Positions 1 to 8,983 of a stretch of 64,000 bases of DNA are shown piece after piece. This DNA is from an uncultured Dokdonella sp. GTDB taxonomy: Bacteria > Pseudomonadota > Gammaproteobacteria > Xanthomonadales > Rhodanobacteraceae. The stretch is from contig CAKSZY010000003.1 in the NCBI GenBank assembly GCA_934526015.1, positions 124,001 to 188,000 on the forward strand. Direction: 5' to 3'. The position numbers and the translations under genes are program-made. The stretch's first letter is position 1; every line of letters begins with the position of its first letter. The notes below the pieces were generated by a model. The model had not been told where the DNA came from. It made no database searches and worked only from the letters and a program-made list of their open reading frames with translations.

Positions 1-2167
1 GTACCTGCCCCTGGTCGACGGACAGGCTGGTTTCCTCGCCGTGGATCTCGCCCCTCGATTTCTGCCAGTTCGCCCCCGCGGTGAAGGCGACCGAGGCCTC
101 GACGGTATAGGCGAGGTTGTCGGGCGTGCCGACCTCGACGCCGACGTAGCCCGACACATCGTGCGAGGTGTAGCTGCCCGACTGCGTCTCGGCGCTGGTC
201 GTGCCGGACTCCGACTGCCCCCAGCTGGACTCCTTCGAGGCAGCGGCCTGCTCGACACCGAAATACGGGGGCAGCCAGACCACCTGGCGCAGCTGCGGTT
301 CGAACACGGTCAGGCACTCGTTGCCGAGCATGCCGTGCAGCGAATCGCCGTCGAAATCGCTGCCGACGAGTTCCATGGCCGTCAATCCGTTGAAGGCGAC
401 GTTCGACTCTTCCGCATGCGTGCCGGCAAACGAGGCCGGATCGGTCGGGTTGATCAATTGCCAGCGCGAACGCAGCACCTTGCCATTGGTGTTGCGCGCC
501 ACCGTCAGCACTTCATGGGTGCCGTCGCGGTTCATGTCGCCGGCGGTGGCATGGACGTGGGAAAGGTCGTTGAAACTCGGTACCTGGTAGGAGGCCGAGT
601 AGGTCGCGTTGCCGAGGCCGTAGCTGTAGCTCGGGGAGATGCCGCCTTCGCTCGATCCCGCACTGATGACCACCGTCGTCGCGTAGGTCTTCGTCACGTT
701 GCCGGCATAGCTCGCGGTCAGCGTGATCGTGTAGGTTCCAGTCGTGGTGTACTGATGGGTGACGTCGACGCCGTGCAGGACGCCGGTGTTGTCGCCGAAG
801 TTCCAGCTGTAGCCCGTGGCGCCGCCGGTCGAGGTGTTGCGGAGGTTGACCGTGGTGCCGGTGGTGATGTACCGGAAGCCGGCTTTCGGGTCGACCGTCG
901 GCGCGAATGCCTCGACCGTCAGGCTTTCGTTGCCGGGGTTCGATCGGGCGAGGATGATCTCGCTCCGCAGGCTGTCGCCGACCTGGCCGAGCACCGCCTC
1001 GAAGCTTGCCGGACCGTTCTCGTTCTGGCCCTGCGCCAGGCGGCTCGCATCGTAGTGGCTGTCGTCGCCGGCAACGCCGGGCGTGCGGTCGTAGAGCTCG
1101 ATTCCGGTGATGTGCTTGTTCTCGTCACGCTCGGTGGTGAAGTGGGTCAGGCGCTGGGTGATGTAGTCGTAACTCGATTCGCGGTGCTGGATGTGCAGGA
1201 CCAGTTCTGCAGCGGCGCTGTCGACGACGTCGCCGGCATCGGCCTCGATGCGCACGATGCCGTTGCCGTTGCTGCCGAATGTGCCGCCGACGTCGGAAAC
1301 GAACAGCGCGCTGCCGATGTTGACCGCACCGCCGGTGACCGGAAGCGCGGAAGTCGTCGGCTCGTATTCGAGCAAGTCGAAATGAAGGTCGCGGTTGTTG
1401 CCGGGATTGATCTCGCTGACGACGACGAGCTGGTCGTGCCCGCTCAACAGCATGTCGCCCGCGGTGAAACCGACCGACGCACCGACCGCGCCGGCCTTCT
1501 GCCAGGAACCGGCCGCCTGGTTGTCGGCCTGGGCGATGTTGCCGCTGGCGTCGCCCTGCAGCACGTACACCTGCACGGCGCCGGCCAGGGTGCGCACCAT
1601 GACGCCGATCTCCTCGCGCCCGTTGGCCGAACCGTTGAGGTCGCCGGCGGCGAGGTCGACCTGGCTGAAGGTCTGGTTCAGCGACCAGGTGTCGGCGAGC
1701 TGCACGGTGGCGCCGTTGCGCTTCAGCACGGCGAGCCGCAGGCTGCCGTCGCCCATGCGATAGGCGGCGACGATTTCGTCGCGGCCGTTGCCGTCGAGAT
1801 CGACGCTCACCGCCTTCTGCAGGGAGGCCCCATTCAGGGCGGTCGGCCGGCTCGCGCGGAACGTGCGCACGAACGGTGGCGTTTCGCTGCCTGCTGCCGC
1901 CCGGTATTCGTCGATCGCATTCAGGGCCGCTGACTCGATCAGCTGCACGGCCTCGATGTCCTGCGCCATCGGCGCATGCAGGCCGAACGGCGTGGTGGAG
2001 CATTCCAGGCCGAGGGTGCCGGCGACGAATCTCGGCAGCGGGCGCTGATCGGCGGCAGCGCACAGTCCGGTCAACCCCGTGGAAAGCAGCAGGGGCAGCA
2101 CCGCCAGAGGCCATGCTCGCCGCCGCGGACGGGCCTGCGGCACGCACGCTTCGGGTTGCTTCATCAT
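1..2167 (-). CDS. Secreted FG-GAP/VCBS-repeat protein with PKD domain (3' part outside window)
   Basis: At least 722 codons; the C-terminus lies beyond the left edge. The ATG at 2167 has an AGGAG ribosome-binding site ten bases upstream and is followed by an Arg-rich n-region and a hydrophobic stretch ending near LCAAAD, a Sec signal peptide of about 40 residues. The mature part repeats short Asp/Asn-Gly-rich segments (DLDGNGRDEIVAAY near residue 120, DMNRDGTHEVLTVA near residue 550) typical of FG-GAP/VCBS beta-propeller blades. Around residues 420-500 there is a PKD-like immunoglobulin fold containing YSWNFGDNTG and a YTTTGTYTITLTAS strand pair. Such proteins are exported and usually bind ligands, surfaces or calcium; the substrate here cannot be told. 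It is divergent from the Ser/Thr kinase at 2385. The large open frames on the other strand are antisense shadows of biased codons. Confidence 0.85.
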   Translation of the reverse strand, partial: MMKQPEACVPQARPRRRAWPLAVLPLLLSTGLTGLCAAADQRPLPRFVAGTLGLECSTTPFGLHAPMAQDIEAVQLIESAALNAIDEYRAAAGSETPPFVRTFRASRPTALNGASLQKAVSVDLDGNGRDEIVAAYRMGDGSLRLAVLKRNGATVQLADTWSLNQTFSQVDLAAGDLNGSANGREEIGVMVRTLAGAVQVYVLQGDASGNIAQADNQAAGSWQKAGAVGASVGFTAGDMLLSGHDQLVVVSEINPGNNRDLHFDLLEYEPTTSALPVTGGAVNIGSALFVSDVGGTFGSNGNGIVRIEADAGDVVDSAAAELVLHIQHRESSYDYITQRLTHFTTERDENKHITGIELYDRTPGVAGDDSHYDASRLAQGQNENGPASFEAVLGQVGDSLRSEIILARSNPGNESLTVEAFAPTVDPKAGFRYITTGTTVNLRNTSTGGATGYSWNFGDNTGVLHGVDVTHQYTTTGTYTITLTASYAGNVTKTYATTVVISAGSSEGGISPSYSYGLGNATYSASYQVPSFNDLSHVHATAGDMNRDGTHEVLTVARNTNGKVLRSRWQLINPTDPASFAGTHAEESNVAFNGLTAMELVGSDFDGDSLHGMLGNECLTVFEPQLRQVVWLPPYFGVEQAAASKESSWGQSESGTTSAETQSGSYTSHDVSGYVGVEVGTPDNLAYTVEASVAFTAGANWQKSRGEIHGEETSLSVDQGQV

Positions 2168-2384
2168 CGTCGATCTCCTGCTTGCGTCGCTCGTGGGGCA
2201 GCGCTGGCTGCCGATGCCGGGATGGCCTCGCATCAGGACGCGCAGGATCGTCGCGCCGAGGATCATCCCGTCGCAGCCGCTGCTATCCTCGACGGATGAC
2301 GAACCGACCGCCGAGCTGGATTCGCCCCGGCAACCCGTGCCGCGTGATGACGCTTCCGCGCGGCGCCCATCGGGACCGTCACGG

Positions 2385-4994
2385 GTGACTGCGATCGAGG
2401 ACGAGCGCTACCGCCGGGCGCAGTCGATCGTCCATCTCGTCCTCGACGATGGGCACGTCGACCGCACGGCGGCGATCGAAGCCGCGTGCGGCGGCGACCC
2501 GGAACTGTTGCGCGAGGTGAACTGGTTGCTCGCCGCGGTCGACGGGACCGTGGTCGAAGGGACGACCGGCGAGGCGCTCGACCGCGGGGCCGACACGATC
2601 GCGCGGGAAGCCTTCGCGGACGCGCGCGTCCAGTCGGTCGCGCCGGCCCGCTACCGCCTGATCGAGCGGATCGGCGAGGGCGGCATGGGCCAGGTGTGGA
2701 TGGCCGAGCGCGAGCAGGGCCGGGCATTCCAGCTGGTCGCGCTGAAGATGCTGCGGGGCGCCGGCCTCGGCAACCAGGCGGAGATTTCCCGGTTCCTCGA
2801 TGAAGGGCGCATCCTCGCCGCGCTCAACCATCCGAACATCGCCCACCTCGTCGAGGCCGGCCAGGGTGCCGATGGCAGTCCGTTCCTCGCGATGGAGTAC
2901 GTCGACGGCAAGCCGGTCGACCACTGGTGCCTGCAGAACGACACGCCGCTGCGCAAGCGGGTCGAGCTGTTCATCAAGATCTGCGTGGCCGTGGAGTACG
3001 CCCATGCAAACCTCGTCATCCATCGCGACCTCAAGCCGGCCAATATCCTCGTCGATGCGGGCGGGGAACCGAAGCTGCTCGACTTCGGCATCGCCCGCCT
3101 GCTCGATGCGAACCGGGATGGCACGCGTGCGGTGACGGCCACGCGCGCGATGACGCTGGCCTACGCAAGTCCCGAGCAGATCGAAGGGCGCCGTCTGGGC
3201 GTGGCCACCGACATCTACTCGCTCGGCGTGGTCCTCTACGAACTGCTGACCGGCTCGCGCCCGTTCGACCACCTTGAGACCGACCACGCGCGCTCGAACG
3301 CGATCGTCTCGGGGATCGTCACGGCACCGAGCGAGCTGTTGCGCAGGACCGACGCCGACGCGCTGCGCAAATCCGTGCGGCGTGTCCCGGTCGACCTCGA
3401 TGCGATCACCCTCAAGGCACTGCGCAGGGAGCCCGCGAGCCGCTACGGGTCGGTTGCCGAGTTCGCCGATGACCTGCGAGCCTTCCTCGCCTCGCGGCCG
3501 GTGCAGGCACGTCGCGGCCAGATCGGCTATCGCGCGCGCCGCTTCGTCTGGCGCAACCGCTGGCTGCTCGCGGCCTCGCTGTTCGTCGTCGCCCTGGCCA
3601 GCGGCTTCACCTGGCGCACCGTGCTGGCCGAGCGCGAAGCACGCCTGCAGGCGGCCACCTCCGACCGCGTTTCCGAGTTCCTCGTCTCGGTGTTTTCGTC
3701 GTCCGATTCCAACCTCAACAACGCGCTCAACCACGAGCTGAGCGCGCAGGACGTCCTCGACACCGGCGCCGCGCGCATCGACGGCGAGCTCGCCGACCAG
3801 CCGCGCATCCGCGCGCGCCTGTACGAGGCGATCGGCAACGCCTACCGGCACATGAATGCGAACGCGAAGGGAGTCGCCCTGCTGCGCAAGGCGGCCGACA
3901 TCCATCTCGATCCGGCCATCGACCAGCCGATCGACGCGGCGCGCTGCCTCGAGCAGATGGCGAACGCGATGGCCAACGGCCAGTTTCCGGCAAAGGACGC
4001 GGAGGCGGCGGCGCGCGAATCGCTGGCGCTCGCCGAACGCCTGACCGAACCGGGCTCGCAGGAGATCGCCAACGCGTGGATGGTGCTTTCGCTCGCGCTC
4101 AACCGTGCCGGCAATTTCGTCGCCGCCGAACATGCCGCGCGCACGACCTACGCGATGAACGAAGCGCGTGCGGACGACGCCGACAACCGGCTCGGTGCCG
4201 CCACCGGCAACCTCTGCATCATCCTGTCGAACCGTGGCCTGTTCGACGCGGCCGGAGCGTACTGCCGGCGCAATTTCGAGAATCGTCTGGCCGAAGGAAG
4301 GCAAGTCGTCCTGGCCATGGCGCAAAGCCGGATGGCCCAGTGGCGGGCCGCGCAGGGCGACCTCGCCGGCGCGCTCTCGGTGTCGGATGACGCGCTTGCG
4401 CTGATCCGTGAATTGAAGGGCGAAGTCAGCGCGTTCGGTACGGTATTCACCCTTCGCCGTGCCGTGATCCTCGACGATGCGGGTCGACTCGAGGAAGCCG
4501 ATCCCCTGTTCGAGCGGGTCATGGCCGATTCGCTGGCCCTCGACGGTGCCGACAGCGGGGAATACCTCGAGGCACGTGTCCAGTTCGCGCGCCACGAGGC
4601 GCGCAGCGGTCGACCCGGCGCGGCGGTCGCGGCATTGCGCGAGCTGGCGCCGATCGTCGCCACGCGCTACGGCAGCGACGATCCCCGCTCGCTGGTCGCC
4701 CGCACCGTTCTCGCCCAGGCCCTGCTCGACAGCGGCGTCGCCAATGCCGAAGTCCGCGGCCTGCTCGAGGAGGCGATCGCCGGCTGGGATGCGAAGGACG
4801 ATCCCGATGCGGTGCAGCCCGGCTACACGAGACTGGCGCTCGCGCAATGGCACCAGATGAACGGCGACGCGGCCGCCGCGCGAGTCCTGCTCGATCGCCT
4901 CGAAGCCGCCGGTTCGCGCGCCGATCGGGTCGTGCGCGCCGGTGCGGCCGCCATGCGCGCGCGACTCCTCGGGGCGACGGCGAATCACGGCTGA
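2385..4994 (+). CDS. Membrane-anchored Ser/Thr protein kinase (PknB-type) with C-terminal TPR-like repeats
   Basis: A Hanks-type kinase of 869 residues from the chosen GTG. A short helical N-terminus (ERYRRAQSIVHLVL...LLREVNWLL) precedes the kinase domain: glycine loop IGEGGMGQVW (96-105), VALK lysine 121, catalytic HRDLKPAN with Asp215, DFG at 233-235 and YASPEQ near 260. A single transmembrane segment lies at about 392-410 (WLLAASLFVVALASGFTW), followed by about 450 residues of Ala/Leu-rich helical repeats resembling TPRs, probably on the other side of the membrane. This architecture is common in Xanthomonadales and Myxococcota, and such kinases phosphorylate Ser/Thr of unidentified partners. 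The frame stays open upstream to 2079, but the conserved N-terminal helix starts right after the GTG; no convincing ribosome-binding site decides the start. It is divergent from the secreted FG-GAP protein and convergent with ybeY. Confidence 0.88.
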   Translation: MTAIEDERYRRAQSIVHLVLDDGHVDRTAAIEAACGGDPELLREVNWLLAAVDGTVVEGTTGEALDRGADTIAREAFADARVQSVAPARYRLIERIGEGGMGQVWMAEREQGRAFQLVALKMLRGAGLGNQAEISRFLDEGRILAALNHPNIAHLVEAGQGADGSPFLAMEYVDGKPVDHWCLQNDTPLRKRVELFIKICVAVEYAHANLVIHRDLKPANILVDAGGEPKLLDFGIARLLDANRDGTRAVTATRAMTLAYASPEQIEGRRLGVATDIYSLGVVLYELLTGSRPFDHLETDHARSNAIVSGIVTAPSELLRRTDADALRKSVRRVPVDLDAITLKALRREPASRYGSVAEFADDLRAFLASRPVQARRGQIGYRARRFVWRNRWLLAASLFVVALASGFTWRTVLAEREARLQAATSDRVSEFLVSVFSSSDSNLNNALNHELSAQDVLDTGAARIDGELADQPRIRARLYEAIGNAYRHMNANAKGVALLRKAADIHLDPAIDQPIDAARCLEQMANAMANGQFPAKDAEAAARESLALAERLTEPGSQEIANAWMVLSLALNRAGNFVAAEHAARTTYAMNEARADDADNRLGAATGNLCIILSNRGLFDAAGAYCRRNFENRLAEGRQVVLAMAQSRMAQWRAAQGDLAGALSVSDDALALIRELKGEVSAFGTVFTLRRAVILDDAGRLEEADPLFERVMADSLALDGADSGEYLEARVQFARHEARSGRPGAAVAALRELAPIVATRYGSDDPRSLVARTVLAQALLDSGVANAEVRGLLEEAIAGWDAKDDPDAVQPGYTRLALAQWHQMNGDAAAARVLLDRLEAAGSRADRVVRAGAAAMRARLLGATANHG

Positions 4995-5023
4995 CGGCGC
5001 TCCCGCAGGGAGCGGCCGTCAGC
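4990..5023. terminator. Hairpin shared by convergent kinase and ybeY genes
   Basis: Arms 4990-5004 and 5008-5023 form a 15-bp stem with one bulged G and a GCA loop. It starts on the kinase stop codon and ends just before the ybeY stop, so it can end transcription from both sides. There is no long U tract. Confidence 0.6.
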
Positions 5024-5031
5024 GGGTCACT

Positions 5032-5535
5032 TCAGGCGCGTTCTTCGTCGCGGTAGGGATCGTCGATGCCGAGCCCGGCCAGCACGCGGCGTTCGAGTGC
5101 CTCCATGCGTTCGGCGTCGGCCTCGTCGATGTGGTCATGGCCGACGAGGTGCAGCACGCCGTGCACGGTCAGGTGCGCCCAGTGGTCGCGCGGTCGCTTG
5201 GCCTGGGCGATCGCTTCCATCGCCACCACCGGGGCGCAGAGGACGAGGTCGCCGATCAGCGCAGTCCTTTCGTGTGCCATCGGTTCGTACGGGAAGCTCA
5301 GCACGTTGGTCGCGTAGTCGCGCTGGCGGAAGCGGCGGTTGTAGTCGCGACCGGCTTCGCTGCCGACGACGAGGATGTTCACCTCGGCGCGCCTGCGCCA
5401 GCGTGCGCCGCGCAGGGCGGCATCGACCCAGCGGGTGAAGCTCGCCGTCAGCGGCACGCCGGCGCGTGCGCTCTCGTTGCGCACGAACACCATCGCATCG
5501 GGCGTCGATCGTCGGGTCTTCGTCGGCGATGCCAT
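5032..5535 (-). CDS. ybeY: Endoribonuclease YbeY
   Basis: Single-strand-specific metallo-endoribonuclease that takes part in 16S rRNA 3'-end maturation and ribosome quality control in the cytoplasm. The diagnostic zinc motif H-x3-H-x5-H is intact in TVHGVLHLVGHDH near the C-terminus, preceded by the conserved ATNVLSFPYE segment and GDLVLC. From the ATG at 5535 the protein is 167 residues, normal for the family. The frame continues upstream, but only into the preceding gene. The start lies seven bases after the stop of the beta-propeller-like gene, which separates it from phoH, its usual direct neighbour. The three genes run in the same direction and probably form one transcript. N-terminal residues 1-15 are not conserved in the family, so the true start could be the Met at codon 15. 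Confidence 0.93.
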   Translation of the reverse strand: MASPTKTRRSTPDAMVFVRNESARAGVPLTASFTRWVDAALRGARWRRRAEVNILVVGSEAGRDYNRRFRQRDYATNVLSFPYEPMAHERTALIGDLVLCAPVVAMEAIAQAKRPRDHWAHLTVHGVLHLVGHDHIDEADAERMEALERRVLAGLGIDDPYRDEERA

Positions 5536-5542
5536 CAGCCGC

Positions 5543-6418
5543 TCAACGCTCGAAATCGGCGAAGAACAACGAACCCGGGCAGCCCGGCGTGTCGATGAGG
5601 GTGACCCGCGCCAGGGACGATTCCGGGACCGCAACCTGGCCCGTCGGCCAGGCGAAGTCGATGTCGGCCGGATTGCCCAGATTGTCGGCGAGCACGACTG
5701 GCGGCGAGCTCAGCGAAAACGGCGGATCGAAGCGGCGCAGGCAGCCGCTCGGAGAGCCGGTCGTGCCGCAGGCGCCCCAGGCGCTGACGATGATCGCGCC
5801 GTTGCAGTCGAGGGCAATGCCGTCGAAGCTGGTCAGCGTGGTCTGGATGAGGTCGACGGGCGTCGCCCCGGGTGTGGCCAGATCAAGCGACTGCACGCGC
5901 GCGTTCGCGTTCCACGTCGCGATCAGCAGGCGCTGGTTGGCGCGGTCGTGGACGAGTCCGTTCGGAGTCGGCACGGTCGTCACGCTGGTGCCGGGTACCG
6001 GTGTGGTCGGATCCGAGATGTCGACCGGATGGATGCGTTTGGCGCTGAAGTCGCTGATCCACAGCCGATCGACGCCGTTCGAGGTGATGCCGTTGAGGAA
6101 CGATGCCCCCGGAATGGCGATGTCGGCGACCGCCTCGGCGCTGTCGATGTCGTAGCCCTTGAGGCGGCCGCTGTCGAGCACCCACAGCACGCCGGCGACG
6201 AGTTCGATGCCGTACGGCGAGACGGGCGCCGCGGTGAACACGCTGAGCGTGCCGTCGGCGGCGCGCGCGAGGATGCTGCCGCCGCCGCTGGTGTTGCTGA
6301 CGAGATGGCGGTCGAGGCGCGGGTGGTACTCGACGCTCTCGGGGCCGCTGTAGGTTTGCGCGAGCGCATCACCGGCCATGCCGAGCGCGAGCATCGCAGG
6401 CATCCAGCGCGCGTTCAC
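5543..6418 (-). CDS. Secreted beta-propeller (SMP-30/NHL-like) protein of unknown function
   Basis: 291 residues. The GTG start overlaps the phoH stop (GTGA) and has a strong GGAGGA site seven bases upstream, so it is translationally coupled to phoH. A signal peptide ends near GDALAQ (about residue 21). The rest consists of successive strands of the type found in SMP-30/NHL/streptogramin-lyase propellers (SPYGIELVAGVLWVLDSG, NGITSNGVDRLWISDFSA, PNGLVHDRANQRLLIATW, SFDGIALDCNGAIIVSAWG). No catalytic residues can be assigned. It ends LFFADFER after a Cys-Pro-Gly segment, resembling the IFQNGFD end of the secreted protein at 8984. A secreted protein sitting inside the cytoplasmic RNA-processing pair phoH-ybeY is odd and is listed as a finding. 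Confidence 0.82.
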   Translation of the reverse strand: MNARWMPAMLALGMAGDALAQTYSGPESVEYHPRLDRHLVSNTSGGGSILARAADGTLSVFTAAPVSPYGIELVAGVLWVLDSGRLKGYDIDSAEAVADIAIPGASFLNGITSNGVDRLWISDFSAKRIHPVDISDPTTPVPGTSVTTVPTPNGLVHDRANQRLLIATWNANARVQSLDLATPGATPVDLIQTTLTSFDGIALDCNGAIIVSAWGACGTTGSPSGCLRRFDPPFSLSSPPVVLADNLGNPADIDFAWPTGQVAVPESSLARVTLIDTPGCPGSLFFADFER

Positions 6419-7401
6419 GGCGTTCCTCCGTCCTTCGCGTTTTCCGCGTGGGCCTCGTAGGCACGCACGATCTTCTGTACCAGCGGATGGCGCACGACGT
6501 CCTTCGAGTTGAAGAAGGTGAAGCTGATGCCGTCGACATCGCGCAGCACGTCGATCGCATCGCGCAGGCCCGACCGGATGTGGCGCGGCAGGTCGGTCTG
6601 GGTGATGTCGCCGGTGACCACCGCAACCGAGCCGAAGCCGATGCGGGTGAGGAACATCTTCATCTGCTCGACGGTCGTGTTTTGCGCCTCGTCGAGGATC
6701 ACGAACGAATCGTTGAGCGTGCGGCCGCGCATGTAGGCGAGCGGGGCGATCTCGATGACGTTGCGCTCGATCAGCTTGGTCACCCGCTCGATGCCGAGCA
6801 TTTCGTACAGCGCGTCGTAGAGCGGACGCAGGTACGGATCGACCTTCTGGCTGAGGTCGCCGGGCAGGAAGCCGAGCTTCTCGCCGGCCTCGACTGCCGG
6901 GCGCACGAGGATCACGCGTTGCACGCGGTTGTCGTTGAGTGCATCGACGGCCATGGCGACGGCGAGATAGGTCTTGCCGGTGCCGGCCGGGCCGATGCCG
7001 AAGTTGATGTCGTGGGTGGCGATGGCGTGCAGGTAGCGCACCTGGTTCGGACCGCGCCCGCGGATCGTGCCGCGCTTGACCTTGACGCTGACCTCCTGCG
7101 CGCCTTCGGCGGCGGCAGCGGCGATCGCCTCGATGCCCGATTCCTGCAGGCGCAGGTTGAGTTGATGGGCATCCAGGGTTTCCGTCGCGGTCAGCATGTA
7201 GAGCTCGCGCAGCAGGCGCGCGGCGACCTGCACGGGTTTGGCGTCGCCGACCACGCGGAACACGTTGCCGCGGTTGGCGATCTCGACGCCGAGGCGCAAC
7301 TCGATCTGGCGCAGGTGGGCGTCGAACGGGCCGACGAGGTTGGACAGGCGCTCGCCGTCGTCGGGCTCGAGGGTGAAATCGATGCGGTTGGCTTCGGTCA
7401 T
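6415..7401 (-). CDS. ybeZ: PhoH family ATPase (PhoL/YbeZ type)
   Basis: Cytoplasmic P-loop ATPase of the PhoH family, 328 residues, linked in many proteobacteria to YbeY and RNA metabolism. The N-terminal KH-like part (residues about 20-110) is followed by Walker A GPAGTGKT at 137-144 and Walker B in SFVILDEAQNT. The family signature VTGDITQ follows. The ATG at 7401 gives the usual N-terminus MTEANRIDFTLEPDD; an upstream in-frame extension is unlike the family. Its stop overlaps the GTG of the beta-propeller-like gene, with ybeY next after it. A second protein with the same ATPase domain plus a PIN domain is encoded at 58019-59416. Confidence 0.93.
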   Translation of the reverse strand: MTEANRIDFTLEPDDGERLSNLVGPFDAHLRQIELRLGVEIANRGNVFRVVGDAKPVQVAARLLRELYMLTATETLDAHQLNLRLQESGIEAIAAAAAEGAQEVSVKVKRGTIRGRGPNQVRYLHAIATHDINFGIGPAGTGKTYLAVAMAVDALNDNRVQRVILVRPAVEAGEKLGFLPGDLSQKVDPYLRPLYDALYEMLGIERVTKLIERNVIEIAPLAYMRGRTLNDSFVILDEAQNTTVEQMKMFLTRIGFGSVAVVTGDITQTDLPRHIRSGLRDAIDVLRDVDGISFTFFNSKDVVRHPLVQKIVRAYEAHAENAKDGGTP

Positions 7402-7557
7402 AGGCGCGCGAGGGTAGCGCGCGCCACGCACCCGCGCCACCGCGCATCGCCTGTCGTGACGCCGGCCCAGGGCCTGTTTCGCCCGCAACGCCGGTCCGCG
7501 TGTCCGCTATCATCGAGCCATTGCGCTTGCCCTCGTTGCGCAGCGGAGTCTTCGCCC

Positions 7558-8808
7558 ATGCCTTTCATGGACACACTGGCGCGGTTCGCTGCCTTCGCCC
7601 TGGCCGTGCACGCGGGGGCCCTGGCGGCGGAAGGGCTGCACGTCCGCGAATGGACCCTGCCGGCGCCGGTCGGTGCGGCGCAGCCCGACCTGACGCCGGT
7701 CGCCGATGGCTGGTTGCTCGCATGGATCGAAAAGGGCGATGCCGACGCACATGTGCTGCGTTTCGCCACGACGGCCGCTGCAGCCGATGCATGGCAGGCG
7801 CCACGCACGATCGCGCGCGGCCACGACTGGTTCGTCAACTGGGCCGACACGCCGCATGTCGTCGCCCTCGCCGATGGTTCGTTGTGGGCACACTGGCTGC
7901 GCCGCAATGGCAGCGGCGCCTACGACTACGGCATCGCCCTCGTGCGTTCGGACGATGGCGGCGCGAGCTGGTCGGCGCCGATCCGCGTCGAGCCGGAAGG
8001 CGCGAGGAACGACTACGGTTTCGTTTCGATGTGGCCGCAGGCGCGCGCCACGCTCGGCATCGCCTGGCTCGACAGCCGGCGGAAACCGGTCGCCGGCGCG
8101 CAGGACGCCCACGACCACGACGGTCATGGCGCTGGGCGCATGATGCTGCGTGCGGCAAGCTTCGCTGCCGACGGCACGCGCGGTGGCGAATGGCCGCTCG
8201 ATGTGTCGACCTGCGACTGCTGCACGACGGCCGTCGCGCAGACCGCGCGCGGTCCGGTGGTGGTCTACCGCGGGCGCAACGACGACGAGATCCGCGACAT
8301 GCGCATCACCCGCTTCGAGGGCGGCAAGTGGAGCGCACCGCGCGACGTGCACGCCGATGGCTGGAAGTTCGCCGGCTGCCCGGTCAACGGGCCGGCGGCG
8401 GTCGCGCGCGGCAACGAGGTGTGGGTGGCCTGGTACACGGAGGCGGACGGCAGGCCTTCGTTGCGCCTGGCGCGCTCGAGCGATGCCGGCGACCGTTTCG
8501 GCAAGCCGCTGCACGCGGCCGAGGGCGAAGGTCTGCTCGGTCGCGCCGCACTCGCGTTCGACGGCGGCAAGCTGTGGCTCGCATGGCTCGCCGAACGTGA
8601 AGGCGGGCGCAGCGGTCAGCAACTCTGGCTCGCGCGCATCGATGCAGCGGCGGCAAAGGTCGAAGCCAAGCAGGTGGTTGCGGATCTCGCCGCACGCGGT
8701 CGTGCCAGCGGCCTGCCACGCATCGGCGCGCGCGACGGCGAAGCCTTCCTCGTCGTCACCGATCGCGATGGCGGCCAGGCGCGGCTGCGCGGATTGCGCG
8801 TGCGTTGA
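7558..8808 (+). CDS. Secreted sialidase-like (BNR/Asp-box) protein with Cys and His clusters
   Basis: 416 residues; ATG 7558 follows a GGAG site. The signal peptide is about 24 residues (AAFALAVHAGALAAEG). The body is a beta-propeller of the sialidase/BNR type: one clean Asp box, SDDGGASW (131-138), and a weaker second copy, SSDAGDRF. It lacks an obvious FRIP motif, so neuraminidase activity is not supported. Two unusual clusters stand out: a His/Asp run DAHDHDGHG (183-191) and cysteines 219, 221 and 222 (TCDCC) with Cys274 in GCPVNGP. These could bind a metal or form disulfides in the periplasm. The gene stands alone between phoH (divergent) and another secreted gene. Confidence 0.82.
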   Translation: MPFMDTLARFAAFALAVHAGALAAEGLHVREWTLPAPVGAAQPDLTPVADGWLLAWIEKGDADAHVLRFATTAAAADAWQAPRTIARGHDWFVNWADTPHVVALADGSLWAHWLRRNGSGAYDYGIALVRSDDGGASWSAPIRVEPEGARNDYGFVSMWPQARATLGIAWLDSRRKPVAGAQDAHDHDGHGAGRMMLRAASFAADGTRGGEWPLDVSTCDCCTTAVAQTARGPVVVYRGRNDDEIRDMRITRFEGGKWSAPRDVHADGWKFAGCPVNGPAAVARGNEVWVAWYTEADGRPSLRLARSSDAGDRFGKPLHAAEGEGLLGRAALAFDGGKLWLAWLAEREGGRSGQQLWLARIDAAAAKVEAKQVVADLAARGRASGLPRIGARDGEAFLVVTDRDGGQARLRGLRVR

Positions 8809-8983
8809 GCGTCTGCAGGCGCCGCAGCCCCTGGTTCCCCGCAGCCCTGCAGCAGGCGCTTGGCGGGCACCGAAGCCACGGCGACCGACGGCGCAGGCAC
8901 GCCGTGCCGCGCTGGCCCCTCGCGGCTGCATCCTCCGTGGACCCGGACATCCCGCCCTGCGCGGATGACTGGAGCCGACCTGC

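Noticed and set aside
41..1933. Long plus-strand frame opposite the FG-GAP gene
   Set aside because: Pro/Arg/Val/Ala-rich with no domain; the minus strand has a signal peptide, ribosome-binding site and recognisable repeats.
2379..4988. 869-residue minus-strand frame opposite the kinase
   Set aside because: Antisense shadow of GC-biased codons; all kinase motifs are on the plus strand.
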